DNA of 64,000 nt. Source: Pisolithus tinctorius. Taxonomy: Eukaryota > Basidiomycota > Agaricomycetes > Boletales > Pisolithaceae. A program made the translations under genes and the position numbers. Location of the stretch: contig JANFAH010000026.1 in assembly GCA_024663395.1 (NCBI GenBank), positions 434,001 to 498,000 of the forward strand, read 5' to 3'. The notes under the pieces are model-generated. The model saw only the letters and a program-made list of their open reading frames with translations. It ran no database searches and had not been told where the DNA came from. Positions within the stretch are counted from its first letter, which is position 1. Each line of letters begins with the position of its first letter. This document shows, in pieces, positions 53,871 to 64,000 of this stretch.

Positions 53871-54334
53871 GGCATCCAGCCCAAACACACCTATTCCAAG
53901 ATGATCATGGGAACCTCCAGTTCAAATAGACCACCATCACAGCATGAAGGATCAATCAAAATGATTTGGAGTCCCATGTTGCTGACAGGAGTGTGGATCA
54001 TGCCAAGTACCTATTTCCATGGCATCTGATCTGAGCACTCTATACAATATGTGAAAAAGCATGGCCACAGACCACTAAGGAATGACTGGTGACATCTGAT
54101 GGAGGGAGTAGAATATCCTTGGTGATGGTGATTGCCCAGGCACAGCAGACATACTTTCACCATGCTTCCCAAGGCTTCAGTGATGTCCAGTCTTGGCCAT
54201 TGCATACAAGTCAAAGATTGTCCAGGTCTTAATGGAATTTTCCCACCCACTCTGGGGAGCCACAGGGTATGCAGCAGATCCTCCAGGCAATACTTGGAAT
54301 TTCCCAGCCAACTCCTGTCTCTAGAGGCTCTCCA
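53871..54334. other. Spacer between two minisatellites
   Basis: No gene recognised. Scattered words related to the flanking arrays (TTCCCAGCC, TTCTCCCACCC) occur, otherwise nothing. Confidence 0.4.
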
Positions 54335-54825
54335 AGCAATGCTGGGGATTCTCCCACCCACTCTGTGGATTCTCCAAGCTATGTCCTGGGGATTCTCCAA
54401 GCACTGCTGGAGATTCTCCAAGTGCTACTGAGGATTCTCCAACTGACTCTGAGGATTCTCCAGGCAATTCTGGGGATTCTCCAACCCACTCTGGGGATTC
54501 TCCAGGCAATGCTGGGGATTCTCCAACTGACTCTGGGGATTCCCCAAGCACTGCTGGGGATTCTCCAGGCAATTCTGGGGATCCTCCAACCCACTCTGGG
54601 GATTCTCCAGGCAATGCTGGGGATTCTCCAACTGACTCTGGGGATTCTCCAAGCACTGCTGGGGATTCTCCAACCCACTCTGGGGATTCTCCAGGCAATG
54701 CTGGGGATTCTCCCACCCAATCTGGGGATTCTCCAGGCAATGCTGGGGATTCTCCAACCCACTCTGGAGATTCTCCAAGCACTGCTGGGGATTCTCCAAG
54801 TTATGTCCTGGGGATTCTCTAACCA
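54335..54825. repeat. Minisatellite, about 23 units of 21 bp
   Basis: Units CTGGGGATTCTCCA followed by one of four endings (AGCACTG, ACCCACT, GGCAATG, ACTGACT), with a partly regular order. Because 21 is a multiple of three, both strands are open (LGILQAM-type on plus, GESPALP-type on minus); these frames are consequences of the repeat, not evidence of a gene. Confidence 0.9.
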
Positions 54826-54964
54826 ACTCTGGCATGTCTATGTTAGTAACTACTGAGAACTCTTCCCCCTGAAGCCTAGGGCAGAGCCCCATCCCCTTCA
54901 CATGGACATCATAGCTCTAGTGGATGTCTGGTTCCATGGATTTCACATTCCTATTTCACACATA

Positions 54965-56535
54965 CAGTGAGGGACAAAAGGATTGCAATGTTTGTGAGGT
55001 GTGACTTGCTGCCAATGTAGCTCAGGCTATTGTGCATGGACAATCATGATACCTATAACATTGGAAAGGGGTGACTCTAAGCTTTCCAGAGCACTAAGGG
55101 TCAGTCCAAACAAAGCAATACATGCCAAGATACACCCTATTCTTTCCAAAAAGTGCATTGCAATGCTTTTGTCCCTGACTGGTGAAATAGCAAAAAGTGA
55201 CCTTTTGATGGGATTGAGGGCATGAAGGATGGGAAAATATGATTACATAATAAACCACATGATCATCCAGATGATTTGTCAGCATGTAAACAATGACAAA
55301 CATTGGGCTTGTACCATTAATCCTCCCTCTTTTACCACAACTCATGAAATCATCTCTCTAGCTCACATGGTCATTTTCTCAAGGAATTCTTATCAAATAC
55401 TGGTGGCCACCACAGTGCCATCAGCATAACATGCTCTCAGAACAATCAGTCCCTTAAAAAACCAGCTGTCAGTCATTCCCTGGACTGTTTCCCCCCCATG
55501 CCTGATGTGTTCTGGGACTAATCAGTACTTGGAAGGCTGAGAATGTTTTGGAGGTGAATCTGGCACTTCAGAACATGATGGACAAACAAGTCCCCTCTAA
55601 ACCAATGCATTTCTGGCACAGGGACAGTGATATGGAAGTTAGGGCAAGACAAAATCCTCTTTACCCCTGGGTGTCATCAGAAGGATATGCTACTGAACTG
55701 CCATGGAGCAGAATCCTGTGCTTCCATCTGGCCCTGAATATTGCCTTTGGTCACATATGACCAAATAACCTTTCCACAGTCAGCTACAGTTCAGATCAGA
55801 GCAAGATCTAGTGAACCCTCTTATGGTACTTGGAGCACAAGGAGATTTTGTGTCACCCCAACTTCCATACCAGTGTGCCTGTGCCAGAAATGCATTGGTT
55901 GAGAGGGGACTGGTTTGTACATCATGTTCTGAAGTGCCAGATTCACCTCCATAACATCCTCAGCCTTCCAAGTACTGATTAGTCCCAGAACACATCAGGC
56001 ATGGGGGGGAAACAGTCCAGGAAATGACTGACAGCAGGTTTTTTAAGGGACTGATGGTTCTGAGAGCATGTTATGCTGATGGCACTGTGGTGGCCACCAG
56101 TATTTGATAAGAATTCCTTGAGAAAATGACCATGTGAGCTAGAGAGATGATTTCATGAGTTGTGGTAAAAGAGGGAGGATTAATGGTACAGGTCCAATGT
56201 TTGTCATTGTTTACATGCTGACAAATCATCTGGATGATCATGTGGTTTATTATGTAATCATATTTTCCCATCCTTCATGCCCTCAATCCCATCAAAAGGT
56301 CACTTTTTGCTATTTCACCAGTCAGGGACAAAAGCATTGCAATGCACTTTTTGGAAAGAATAGGGTGTATCTTGGCATGTATTGCTTTGTTTGGACTGAC
56401 CCTTAGTGCTCTGGAAAGCTTAGAGTCACCCCTTTCCAATGTTATAGGTATCATGATTGTCCATGCACAATAGCCTGAGCTACATTGGCAGCAAGTCACA
56501 CCTCACAAACATTGCAATCCTTTTGTCCCTCACTG
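54965..56535. mobile_element. Palindromic Tc1/mariner-like foldback element
   Basis: Starts CAGTGAGGGACAAAAGG and ends with its reverse complement, flanked by TA on both sides (54963-54964, 56536-56537). The left arm (54965 to about 55655) and right arm (about 55845 to 56535) are nearly perfect inverted copies around 55750, with about 190 bp of unpaired centre. Termini and the TA target fit Tc1/mariner. No transposase frame; equal short frames on the two arms are mirror images. Non-autonomous. Confidence 0.88.
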
Positions 56536-56537
56536 TA

Positions 56538-56929
56538 GCAGTTCACACCTAAATCCAATCTGTATTTATGATAGGGTATGCTATCAGATTGAATATGCAT
56601 AGGTGTGAGGAGAAAATGAATGGTCTTGTAAGGGTATTGTAGTTATGATGGTAACAAAAAGACCATGGTGGATAATGGATGAAATGAATGATGGCAGACA
56701 TTCATTACACAAAGGAAGGATATGCAGGGGGAAGATGATACAGCCACAGGGTATCATAGTCACATGCTAATGATGCAAACATGTTGAACTGGTGTGTACA
56801 TGAGCCAGTAGCAAGCAATTGATCAAGATGAAAACATGCCTAGTAGTGGTTGTGTCAATCATGGGTGTGATAGGAATGTCCATCAGAGTCATCAGAGTCA
56901 TGACAATGATGTCTCTTGTGGGGAGGGCT
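56538..56929. other. No feature recognised
   Basis: AT-rich, CpG-poor sequence between the foldback element and the end of the decayed gene. No coding or repeat signal seen. Confidence 0.4.
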
Positions 56930-59900
56930 TCAATAAATGTATTCAACCACACTGTGCATGTTAGTCTCATTGTATAAGTAGGCTACATAGCAACATACCT
57001 TTGGTGAGTTCTTCCCTGTTGTGAAGGACCACCATGATCACTCTCATTGTCCTGATATCCTCCATAGTGCTTGTGTGACTCATGCCAAGGGTGGTGGCAA
57101 GGATGTGGGGTCAGAGAGTAGTTATCAGAAGGGGGGTGACAATGATATGCAGCTGCTGGAGCAAGATATGTGTGATGATCACCATGCAATGATGGACCTT
57201 GTGGAGATGACTGCAGTGACTCCTCAACAGGGGATGAAGGAGGGAGAGGGGAGTGGTGGGATGCTGGCTGAGTGGAACAAGGTCCATAGGATGGCAATTG
57301 CCCTCACCTCAGGTGGTGTGATCCTGCAGGAGAGGGGTGACATGTGTGGGATGGTGATTGCTGTTGTCAGGTGTGGTGGGATGTTGAGGGAGACACATGG
57401 TGCTGCACAGGTGGCTGGGGTGATCTATAAGCTGGGGATAAAGAAGGTGCAGGCATATGGTGGGTGTTGGATGCTGCTGGCAAGGGGTGATGTCTGTTGG
57501 ATGGCACTCATCCTTGCACAGGTTGGTCAGAGAAAGATGAAGGGGCACTTCTCTCCTTAAACTTGTCACCTTTAGGGAGGGCCTTAACAAATGCATCTGA
57601 ATCAGAAAGAACATGGAGGTGCTGGTTCAATGTGTTCACCACAAGCAGGATGTCACACATCCTTCCATCACTGTAGCGAAATAGCTCAATCTGATCTGGA
57701 TTATTCATGTCAGTGAGGGTGACCATTTCATGTCAACAACTCACCATCAGTCCACTTCTTGAGGTAAAATGATGAATTTGGAAAAGGGACAAGGTATTCA
57801 GCTTGGTCTTCTTCTTCATCTAGTGGAGCCTCAGCATGGTAATCTGCACCCATTGACTCTTTCAGGAAAGGAACAGTCAGAGCACAAAGTTCATCAGCAT
57901 TGGGGCATTTGACATTGAAATCCAGACCAACAGCAGGGACTCCAGCAGGCCAATCAGTGATGGTATACTGGTGAACATACAGCAGATCAAGCTACAACTT
58001 CCAAGAAACATTTCTCTGGCCTCATGTGATACCATTCTCTTCTGTGGCAGCACTTCAGAGGATGAATATGAATCAAATAGATTTATTGACATACAGAATC
58101 TATGGAGTATGATTGTAGGTAAAACTTGCCAATTGTGATCATGCCTGTATTCTTGAGGTTTTAATCCCAGTGCACAGTCATAACAGGGTTGTGACAGCAC
58201 ATTAAAGTCAGGAAGAGGCACCAAAGCAGCAGAGTTAAGGATTTTATACCTAAAGAAAAGTCAGTGGGCAATTGTACATGGCATATGTTATACATACTTG
58301 ATAATTGTGGACAGGTATTCTAATAATTGTATTATGTCAGTCTGCCTCTCACTCACAAGCTGCATGAGAAGGGAGGATCCAGCAAAAATTCCTTGGGATT
58401 GGCATGCAGCTTCATCACTCCCACTATAAATTACACATCTGAAGACATGTATGCTCTCCACATTGCACCAAGTTTGTGCCTGTACAAGAGGTTATTCAAG
58501 AAGCAAACAATCACAATGGTATTACCCACCCCTTGTGTAAAGGAGTCATGGCAAGCCATTACATGGCCCACCATTGCCTTGGAACTGATGTCTTTGGACC
58601 CACTGACACACTCACTCCAATACTTCCAGATCTCAGCCCACAGTTGAGGATGTTTGTCCTCATCTTTATGGTCCTCATAGTGCTTGGTGTGACACCTATA
58701 GTAGTCTTTGGTTTCCTCTGTGATTGAATCAACGTGGAGTCAAAACTGCAACAAGTTAGGATGTACTGACCTGCAGATGCTTTTGGATTGGTTTGTGCAT
58801 ACCAAGCCTGATGCATGTTCCACACAGATTCAGCATGAGTTGCCTTTGTGGTAAGACCAGCAGCAGCCATGATTGACCCAAGAGTCTTGCCATACTCATC
58901 TGCAATTGCCTGGGCTTCTTGAGTGGTGTGCATGCCAAGTGCCTGTGCCTTTCATATGGCTTCCAAGGGAAGCTGCCCTGGTTTGAAGCATGGTAAGCCT
59001 GCTTCTGCACTGGATGCATCCTTGCATTGACTGAGGTCACTGGCTAGGGTAAGTGCAGAGGGTGTGACTACTACCTTTCAGAAGGCATGATGTTGTCCTT
59101 TGGGTTTCCCATGCATCCTGGTCATCTCCAAGCCATCAGGGAGGTCTCCAGTGTCACTAAGTCCATCCTCATCTTCAGAGGATGTGTTGGCTAGGGCACA
59201 AGATTTCCCTTTGGCTTCCCTATGCCTCCTGGTCACAGAGCTGTCAGTGTCACCTTTGGTATCAGCAGCTCCATCTTCTTCTGATGAGGATGGAGAAGGG
59301 AGAGGTGGAGTGGAAGGATGGTTATCAGTATCATAATTGCCAGCACAGATTTCTCTCAGGGTTTGTTCACATTTAAGGTCATGCCTCGGGTCAGCTGACC
59401 AATCACTGTCTATTCAATGACACATGTAAATTATGTGAATAATGCAGTTTAATCAAATAAACAAACCTGATGCACTTTCATGCTCAACATCATCATGACA
59501 AATGGGGTCCATCATATTTTCAACAGCTTGGCAACCATCATGATCCACCAGGTTCTCTGAGACCAGATCACCTTCAGCTTGCACCATACTCTCAATAGCT
59601 TGTTCATCCTCTTCACTGTCATTGGGGGTAACAGCTGGTGGTGACCTTGAGAAGGAATACAGCTACATACATAGATCACACACTTACACTTGTCATGACC
59701 CTGCTCAGCAACTATATCTTCCATAGAAATGATGCCCAATCATAGCTGCTCAAGGGAAACAGCATGGTCAAGCTTCATACCATTCTGGAGTGTAACCTGT
59801 TTCATCCAGAAGGAGTCAAGGTACTGATCCTTGCATTCTTTCTCTGTCAACCATTGCGAAGAATTGTGACTTGATCATGGCTGGAGAGGGGGACATCGAG

Positions 59901-60249
59901 CTACAGAGCTGGATTCATGCTTCTGAAAACAGTGGTCAGTAAGCAAAAAAAAAAAAAGGTAGCGCTACACACCAGGCACTCCTCACCATCCCCTGACATT
60001 GGCTTGTGTGTTTGAGAAATTGTATCCTGATTTCTGCCTTGCACTGATGGAAAGAGTTGAGACAGTAGTACACAAGACACAGGAAGTAGGTCTGTACTCA
60101 TGTTTGACTACCCAGTGATGGGCCTTTGCACCACGTGAAGGTTGGGCTCTGGTGGGTGAAGTGATGGTAGGATTGACTCTCTTTGACCTCTGGGCACCAA
60201 TGGGGGGACCAACTTTGAAAGTAACAGCAGACAACCTAGTCACAGGCAT
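56930..60249 (-). pseudogene. Decayed multi-exon gene of an Agaricomycete-type family, function unknown
   Basis: Minus-strand coding pieces in order: MPVTRLSAVTFKVGPP (60249, tentative start); WLTEKECKDQYLDSFWMKQ (59862-59692); VTPNDSEEDEQAIESM (59645-59466); an exon to 58771 with EAQAIADEYGKTLGSIMAAAG and ESVWNMHQAWYAQTNP; a 53-nt intron 58718-58770; YYRCHTKHYEDHKD and SSKAMVGHVMACHDSFTQ (58717 on); QGIFAGSSLLMQLVSERQTD (near 58360); WPAGVPAVGLDFNVKCPNADE and YLKKWTD (to about 57763); a 49-nt intron; QIELFRYSDGRMCDILLVV (57711 on); a Pro/His/Ser-rich tail. TGA codons replace plausible Arg at several places. I recall such proteins as lineage-expanded and uncharacterised in Agaricomycetes. Confidence 0.6.
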
Positions 60250-60968
60250 GATGAATTTGACCTGGTAGACATGTGGTCAAACCGTGGGCCAGTGGAACTG
60301 TGGAACATGTAGTCACCACACACTCTTTGCTGATGCAAAATCAAGCAAGATGGAAAGGAAAAGACATTCAGGTAAGGAACAACTGGGTAAGGAAAGACTG
60401 GGTTCAGGCCAAACATTGGTTAGTGGATGATTTATGATCTTGCACAAAGGGTTACACACCTGATTTGAAGCAAGTGAAGAAAAGAAGGCAAGGAAGAAGA
60501 GAAAATGGAGGATGAAACATTCACTACTGAGCTATTTATTTGGTCCTGGAAGAAGCCTACACACCTAATTCACACTAGCACCCTTGCTTCCTTCTAGCTT
60601 GCACAATCCTATTGAGAAGGGTCAATTGAATGGAAACCTGGCATTCAGGGCAGAGGAAAAATGCAGCATGTCAACTGATAGAGTAGGACTGTCATTGTCA
60701 TTGTGAGCAGAAGATATAATAAAAACAAAAAGTTGATGTCAAACCTACAGACAGCAGCTCAAGGTTGATATATTCTTTTGACAAATACCCATGGTAGGTG
60801 TCAGTGAGCAGTTGATAACAATACAGGTACCCTGGAATACAGATGAGATCACTACAAGAAATTAGGTTTGGGGAGCATTGACATTAAACATTATTTTGAC
60901 ATCTATTTCATAACATTTGTAGATTCAACAAAAAGATTTAAACATACCTCCTTGGACAACAGTACCAG
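60250..60968. other. No gene recognised
   Basis: Upstream of the decayed gene. No promoter-like element or long frame could be supported. The right end grades into the tandem repeat. Confidence 0.35.
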
Positions 60969-62110
60969 ATGGAGTGGGTAAGGAATGAGACAAGTGCCAA
61001 TGAACAGGATAATGTATACCTGGTAACAAGAGCAGGTATATTCTTAGATCCAACAAACAGAGACCACTACACATACCTGATGACAATGGTGAACAAATTT
61101 GACAACAATACAGGTACTTTGGACTACATACAGCACAGAGTTGGTGAGGAATGGAAGGAGATCATTACCAGAAACTTGGTTCTGGGAGCATTGACATCAA
61201 ACTTCATTTCTGCTGTGATTGACAGGTGCTAGCAAATGAGATAGGTACCTAGGGATTATGAGAGGCTGACTGCATTTGTAAATCAATGTAAACAGACCAC
61301 AAGACATACCTGATAACAGCAGTAACTGTAGATCAAGAGTTTGTAATGATATCCATAGCTCAGACTATGATGGCAGTTGGCCAAGTGGAGAATGAGGCGA
61401 GCACCAACTAACAAGATGATTTATACCTAGATATTAGAGAGGGTGATCAGATTTGTAAATCTAACAAAAAGAGACTGACACATACCTGATAGTGACAATA
61501 AGTCAGCCCAATACCTGATGATGATAGATGTACCTCTGACTGCAATACAACAAGGAGTGGGTGAGTGAGGAATGAGGCAAGCACTGATGGAGATAATTTA
61601 TACCTAGATATTAAAGAACATGATCAGATTTGTAGGTCCAATGAAATGCAAAGGTAGGACATACCTCATAACAATGATAAGTGAGGATTGACAGTCAATA
61701 ACTATATATCTACCACAAACTGCAATTCAACACAGAGTGGGTGAGTGCAGAATGAGGCGAGTGGTCAAGTGGAGATGAATGAGATAACTTATACCTAGAT
61801 ATTAAAGAGTGTGATTGGATTTATAAGTCCAATGAAAAGCAACAGTAGCACATACCTTATAATAATGATAAGCAGGGATCAACAGCTGATAACAATACAC
61901 CTACTGCAGACTGCAATAGAGCACAGAGTGGGTGGGTGAGGGACATGAAAAGTACAGACAAATGAAATGATTTAAATCTCATACCTGATAACAAGAGTTG
62001 CAACAAGTACAGATTTGAATGAGATGATTGAAACCTCACACCTGATAATGATAATGAGTCAGGATCAACATCTGCTAACAATAGACATACCTCAGACAGC
62101 AATACTAGGC
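60969..62110 (-). repeat. Tandem repeat, six to seven units of about 170-245 bp with splice-like signals
   Basis: Units start near 60973, 61139, 61385, 61555, 61736 and 61926, each with GAGTGGGTGAG, AATGAGGC, TTATACCTAGATATTA and CATACCTGATAAC-type blocks. On the minus strand most units carry AG-GTATGT (donor-like) and a pyrimidine-rich stretch ending TTGCAG (acceptor-like) around a possible exon of about 55 nt. This could be a repeatedly duplicated exon-intron block of a decayed minus-strand gene, perhaps the one at 56930-60249. An 87-codon plus frame (60969-61232) covers only the first unit. Confidence 0.6.
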
Positions 62111-62174
62111 AGAGTGACAGTGACCCAGGAGAGAAATGAGATCAGCACTAATGAATGAACATAGGTGTTTAGAA

Positions 62175-62483
62175 TCAGCTGGAAGGAATAGTGCTGTAAA
62201 ACATACCTTTGTGAGCAGGAAGGAGAGGATCTGGGGTGAAGGGCAAGATGAACTCCTTGAGGTCTTGAACCCCACTAGCAGTGTGGTGGTGCTGGGGTGA
62301 CCTCAGTGACACAAAGTCAGCTGCAGCTCTGAGTGAGCAGCACAGAGCCAGCTCAGGTTCAGCCAACATGTCCAAACTTGAAGCATAGAGGCAGTGAGTG
62401 GGAAGACGATGATGGGGAGGTGAGAGGATGACAGTCATTTGTAACAAAGCACAGAGCTGCTGGGCACTGTGCAGCTGGAACAC
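62175..62483 (-). other. Possible exon upstream of the tandem repeat
   Basis: A minus frame MFQLHSAQQLCALLQ... that runs into AAAG-GTATGT near 62205, a donor-like site of the same type as in the repeat. The predicted peptide is Leu/Ser/Pro-rich and matches nothing I know. It may be a first exon or chance. Confidence 0.25.
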
Positions 62484-62540
62484 AGTCCCATGACTTATGT
62501 ATTTTTGCCCTGGGAATTCTCCAGGCTATCACATCCAATG

Positions 62541-62970
62541 TCACTATCAATATATGTACATAAGCATAATAGGTGAAGCAATTAAAGACAAGAGTCTTCT
62601 CAGCTATCTCGTCAAACCAGAGAGACTTGGGAGTGGAACCCATTGATTGAGGACAAGCTCAAAATGAACTAGATTAGAGAGTCTGGCTATGACAAATGAT
62701 GGGACTTATATACTGCCTTACTGTTTGTACGTACTGCCACGAGAGAATGTTCTGGAAAGAAGTAAACAAAAGAGAGAACTATGCTATTGGACGAACACGA
62801 ACATGCGTTAGTAATGAGGCATGGCCTTACTAAGTATCATGTAAGCATAAAGAGTAAGTAAATGGAAAAGTCTGAGATGACTAAGCATCCCTAAAGCGGA
62901 ACCCTAACCAGAGGGTGGATATATATAGGCAAGCAGGGACACGGAAGTGAAAAGTCTACTGGTCGTTACA
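62541..62970 (-). repeat. 3' LTR of chromovirus I (left boundary tentative)
   Basis: The right boundary is set by the polypurine tract at 62971-62982: the minus strand reads TAGGAGGGGATAG then TGTAACGACC. The left end is uncertain; TGTCACTATC at 62541 is a possible terminus. TATA-like sequences on the minus strand are at 62705-62712 (TATATAAG) and near 62922-62930 (TATATATA). CpG is more frequent here than to the left. Confidence 0.45.
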
Positions 62971-62982
62971 CTATCCCCTCCT
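62971..62982 (-). other. Polypurine tract of chromovirus I
   Basis: The minus strand reads AGGAGGGGATAG directly before the LTR start TGTAAC, downstream of the integrase-chromodomain frame. Confidence 0.6.
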
Positions 62983-63109
62983 AAGGCTTGACTTCCAGGC
63001 AAGACCAAATAGGATGAACAGTAGTAAACGGTTCCAGTACAGGTGTGAACAAGCTGTCAAAGCTTTCTGAGGAAAGGAGAGATAATTTATGGGGTGCCCC
63101 AGGGTGGGA

Positions 63110-64000
63110 TCAATAAAAATCCTTGATCGCTGACTGCGAATTCTTCAAGGTGGAGGCCAGCTCCCAAGTACGATCTTCTTCAGGGTATCCCCTCCAATGC
63201 ACAAGGAATTGGAGAGCTCCTCGTTTCAAATGGGAGTCAACAACATATTCGACCTTGTATTCAACATCTCCTTCATTGGTAACCCTCTGCAGTCCAGGCC
63301 TGTTAACAGGCTGCCCATCAAGAGCACTGAGATAGGGTTTAACCCGTGAGACATTCACAACCAGGTGAATCCTCATCTTGCATGGCAACTTTAACTTAAG
63401 AGTGTTTGGAAGTACCTCTAGAACTTCATATGGTCCAATCCACTTTTTGGAAAGTTTACAGCTCTGCCATTCTTTCAGGGACAGATGGTCTGTAGCTAGC
63501 CAGACCTGAGATCCAATGGAGTAAGAAGGGGCAGACGAGCAGCGTCTATCTGCTTGTTGCTTCTGCCGGGAATGCACTTTGGCAAGGTTCACTTTTACAT
63601 CCTGGAACACCTGGAACCAGGATTTGGCAACTTCCTCTGCTGCTTCTACCTTTGAAGTCGTTGGTTCGATGCCCATCCTAGGTCTATAGGATCGAGTAAC
63701 TTCGAAGGGGCACTTGCCAGTAGAAGATGAAGCAGAATTGTTGTATGCAAATTGAGCCAAAGGCAGCCATTCCTCCCAATGAGCCTGTTGTTGGTTGGCA
63801 TACATCCGTAAATACTGTTGAATCTTGCGGTTCAACCGCTCTGTCTGTCTGTCCATTTGTGGGTGGAAAGCCATAGAGAGTTTCTGCTGCACTCCAAGCA
63901 TTTTAAATAGTTCCCTCATGAAAGAGGAGGCAAACTGTGGGCCTCTGTCTGATATGATAGAGTCCAGAAGTCCATGGTGTTTCCATACATGTGTTAGGTA
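63110..64000 (-). CDS. pol: Chromovirus I pol, integrase C-terminal half and chromodomain (partial)
   Basis: An open minus frame entering from the right edge: SDRGPQFASSFMRELFKML (integrase second Asp), FHPQMDRQTERLNRKIQQY (Glu), FAYNNSASSSTGKCPFEV, SRQKQQADRRCS, WLATDHLSL, KLSKKWIGPYEVLEVL, then a chromodomain VEYKVEYVVDSHLKRG and FLVHWRGYPEEDRTWELAS, stop at 63110. It differs from elements A, B and D and is closer to the common fungal chromoviruses with an HWRGYP chromodomain. No stop is visible in about 297 codons, so this copy may be intact or recent. Confidence 0.88.
   Translation of the reverse strand, partial: YLTHVWKHHGLLDSIISDRGPQFASSFMRELFKMLGVQQKLSMAFHPQMDRQTERLNRKIQQYLRMYANQQQAHWEEWLPLAQFAYNNSASSSTGKCPFEVTRSYRPRMGIEPTTSKVEAAEEVAKSWFQVFQDVKVNLAKVHSRQKQQADRRCSSAPSYSIGSQVWLATDHLSLKEWQSCKLSKKWIGPYEVLEVLPNTLKLKLPCKMRIHLVVNVSRVKPYLSALDGQPVNRPGLQRVTNEGDVEYKVEYVVDSHLKRGALQFLVHWRGYPEEDRTWELASTLKNSQSAIKDFY

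Noticed and set aside
54269..54901. Long open frames on both strands over the 21-bp array (195 and 158 codons)
   Set aside because: The unit is 21 bp and free of stops, so all such frames stay open automatically; no start context or domain supports a gene.
57021..57560. A 179-codon plus frame
   Set aside because: It is the opposite strand of the Pro/His/Ser-rich last exon of the minus-strand gene, whose frame continues from upstream exons.
60969..61232. An 87-codon plus frame as a small gene
   Set aside because: It covers only the first unit of a tandem repeat, is not conserved in the other units, and has no recognisable domain.

Overview
The window looks like a transposon graveyard from a filamentous basidiomycete, most probably an Agaricomycete (mushroom-forming fungus). 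Reasons: several families of Ty3/gypsy retrotransposons, mostly with chromodomains; a DIRS-like tyrosine-recombinase element; introns of about 50-70 nt with GTGAGT/GTATGT donors; and a decayed multi-exon gene of a kind I remember as expanded in Agaricomycetes. The species is not determinable by eye. No intact host gene was found. No tRNA, rRNA, CRISPR or bacterial-type operon is visible.

Layout. 1-21143: minus-strand chromovirus A, whose 3' LTR lies left of the window. It is broken by a solo LTR of family C (2193-4057, inside integrase) and by a full-length plus-strand family C element (8248-20113, inside gag). The 3' LTR of that C element is itself split by a 346-bp solo LTR (18559-18904). 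21144-25162 and 39538-39760 are pieces of one minus-strand DIRS-like element (RNase H tail plus tyrosine recombinase). Into it went another family C solo LTR (22465-24313) and the 14.4-kb minus-strand chromovirus B (25163-39537). B carries inside its integrase a complete plus-strand Ty3/gypsy element D (28116-34954). A solo LTR with a TATA box follows (39761-40575).

40576-53430: an old, CpG-poor stretch. It holds a degenerate tandem repeat (about 41.8-48.4 kb), a fragment of a 3-beta-hydroxysteroid dehydrogenase gene (42578-43254), two more family C solo LTRs (45644-47497, 48402-50235) and a truncated gypsy pol G (50236-53420) that contains an 891-bp TIR element. 53656-54825: two minisatellites (43-bp and 21-bp units). 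54965-56535: a nearly perfect palindromic Tc1/mariner-like foldback element with TA target duplication. 56930-60249: a decayed minus-strand multi-exon gene of unknown function. 60969-62110: a roughly 180-bp tandem repeat with splice-like signals. 62541-64000: the 3' end of another minus-strand chromovirus (LTR, chromodomain, integrase).

The main themes are these. (1) Chromoviruses A and B both carry a spliced, antisense Cys-cluster gene between pol and the 3' LTR, with matching intron position and phase. (2) Element C has a recurrent palindrome (core AACTCGTCGACGAGTT) in its LTRs and coding regions in different frames, an open frame of 159 codons inside its LTR, and 4-bp target duplications that appear centred on CpG. 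(3) Most nonsense codons are TGA where related proteins have Arg, and the differences between paired target duplications are CpG to TpG/CpA, pointing to cytosine deamination. Several frames and target sites close up exactly when insertions are removed on paper, so the nesting order is well supported.
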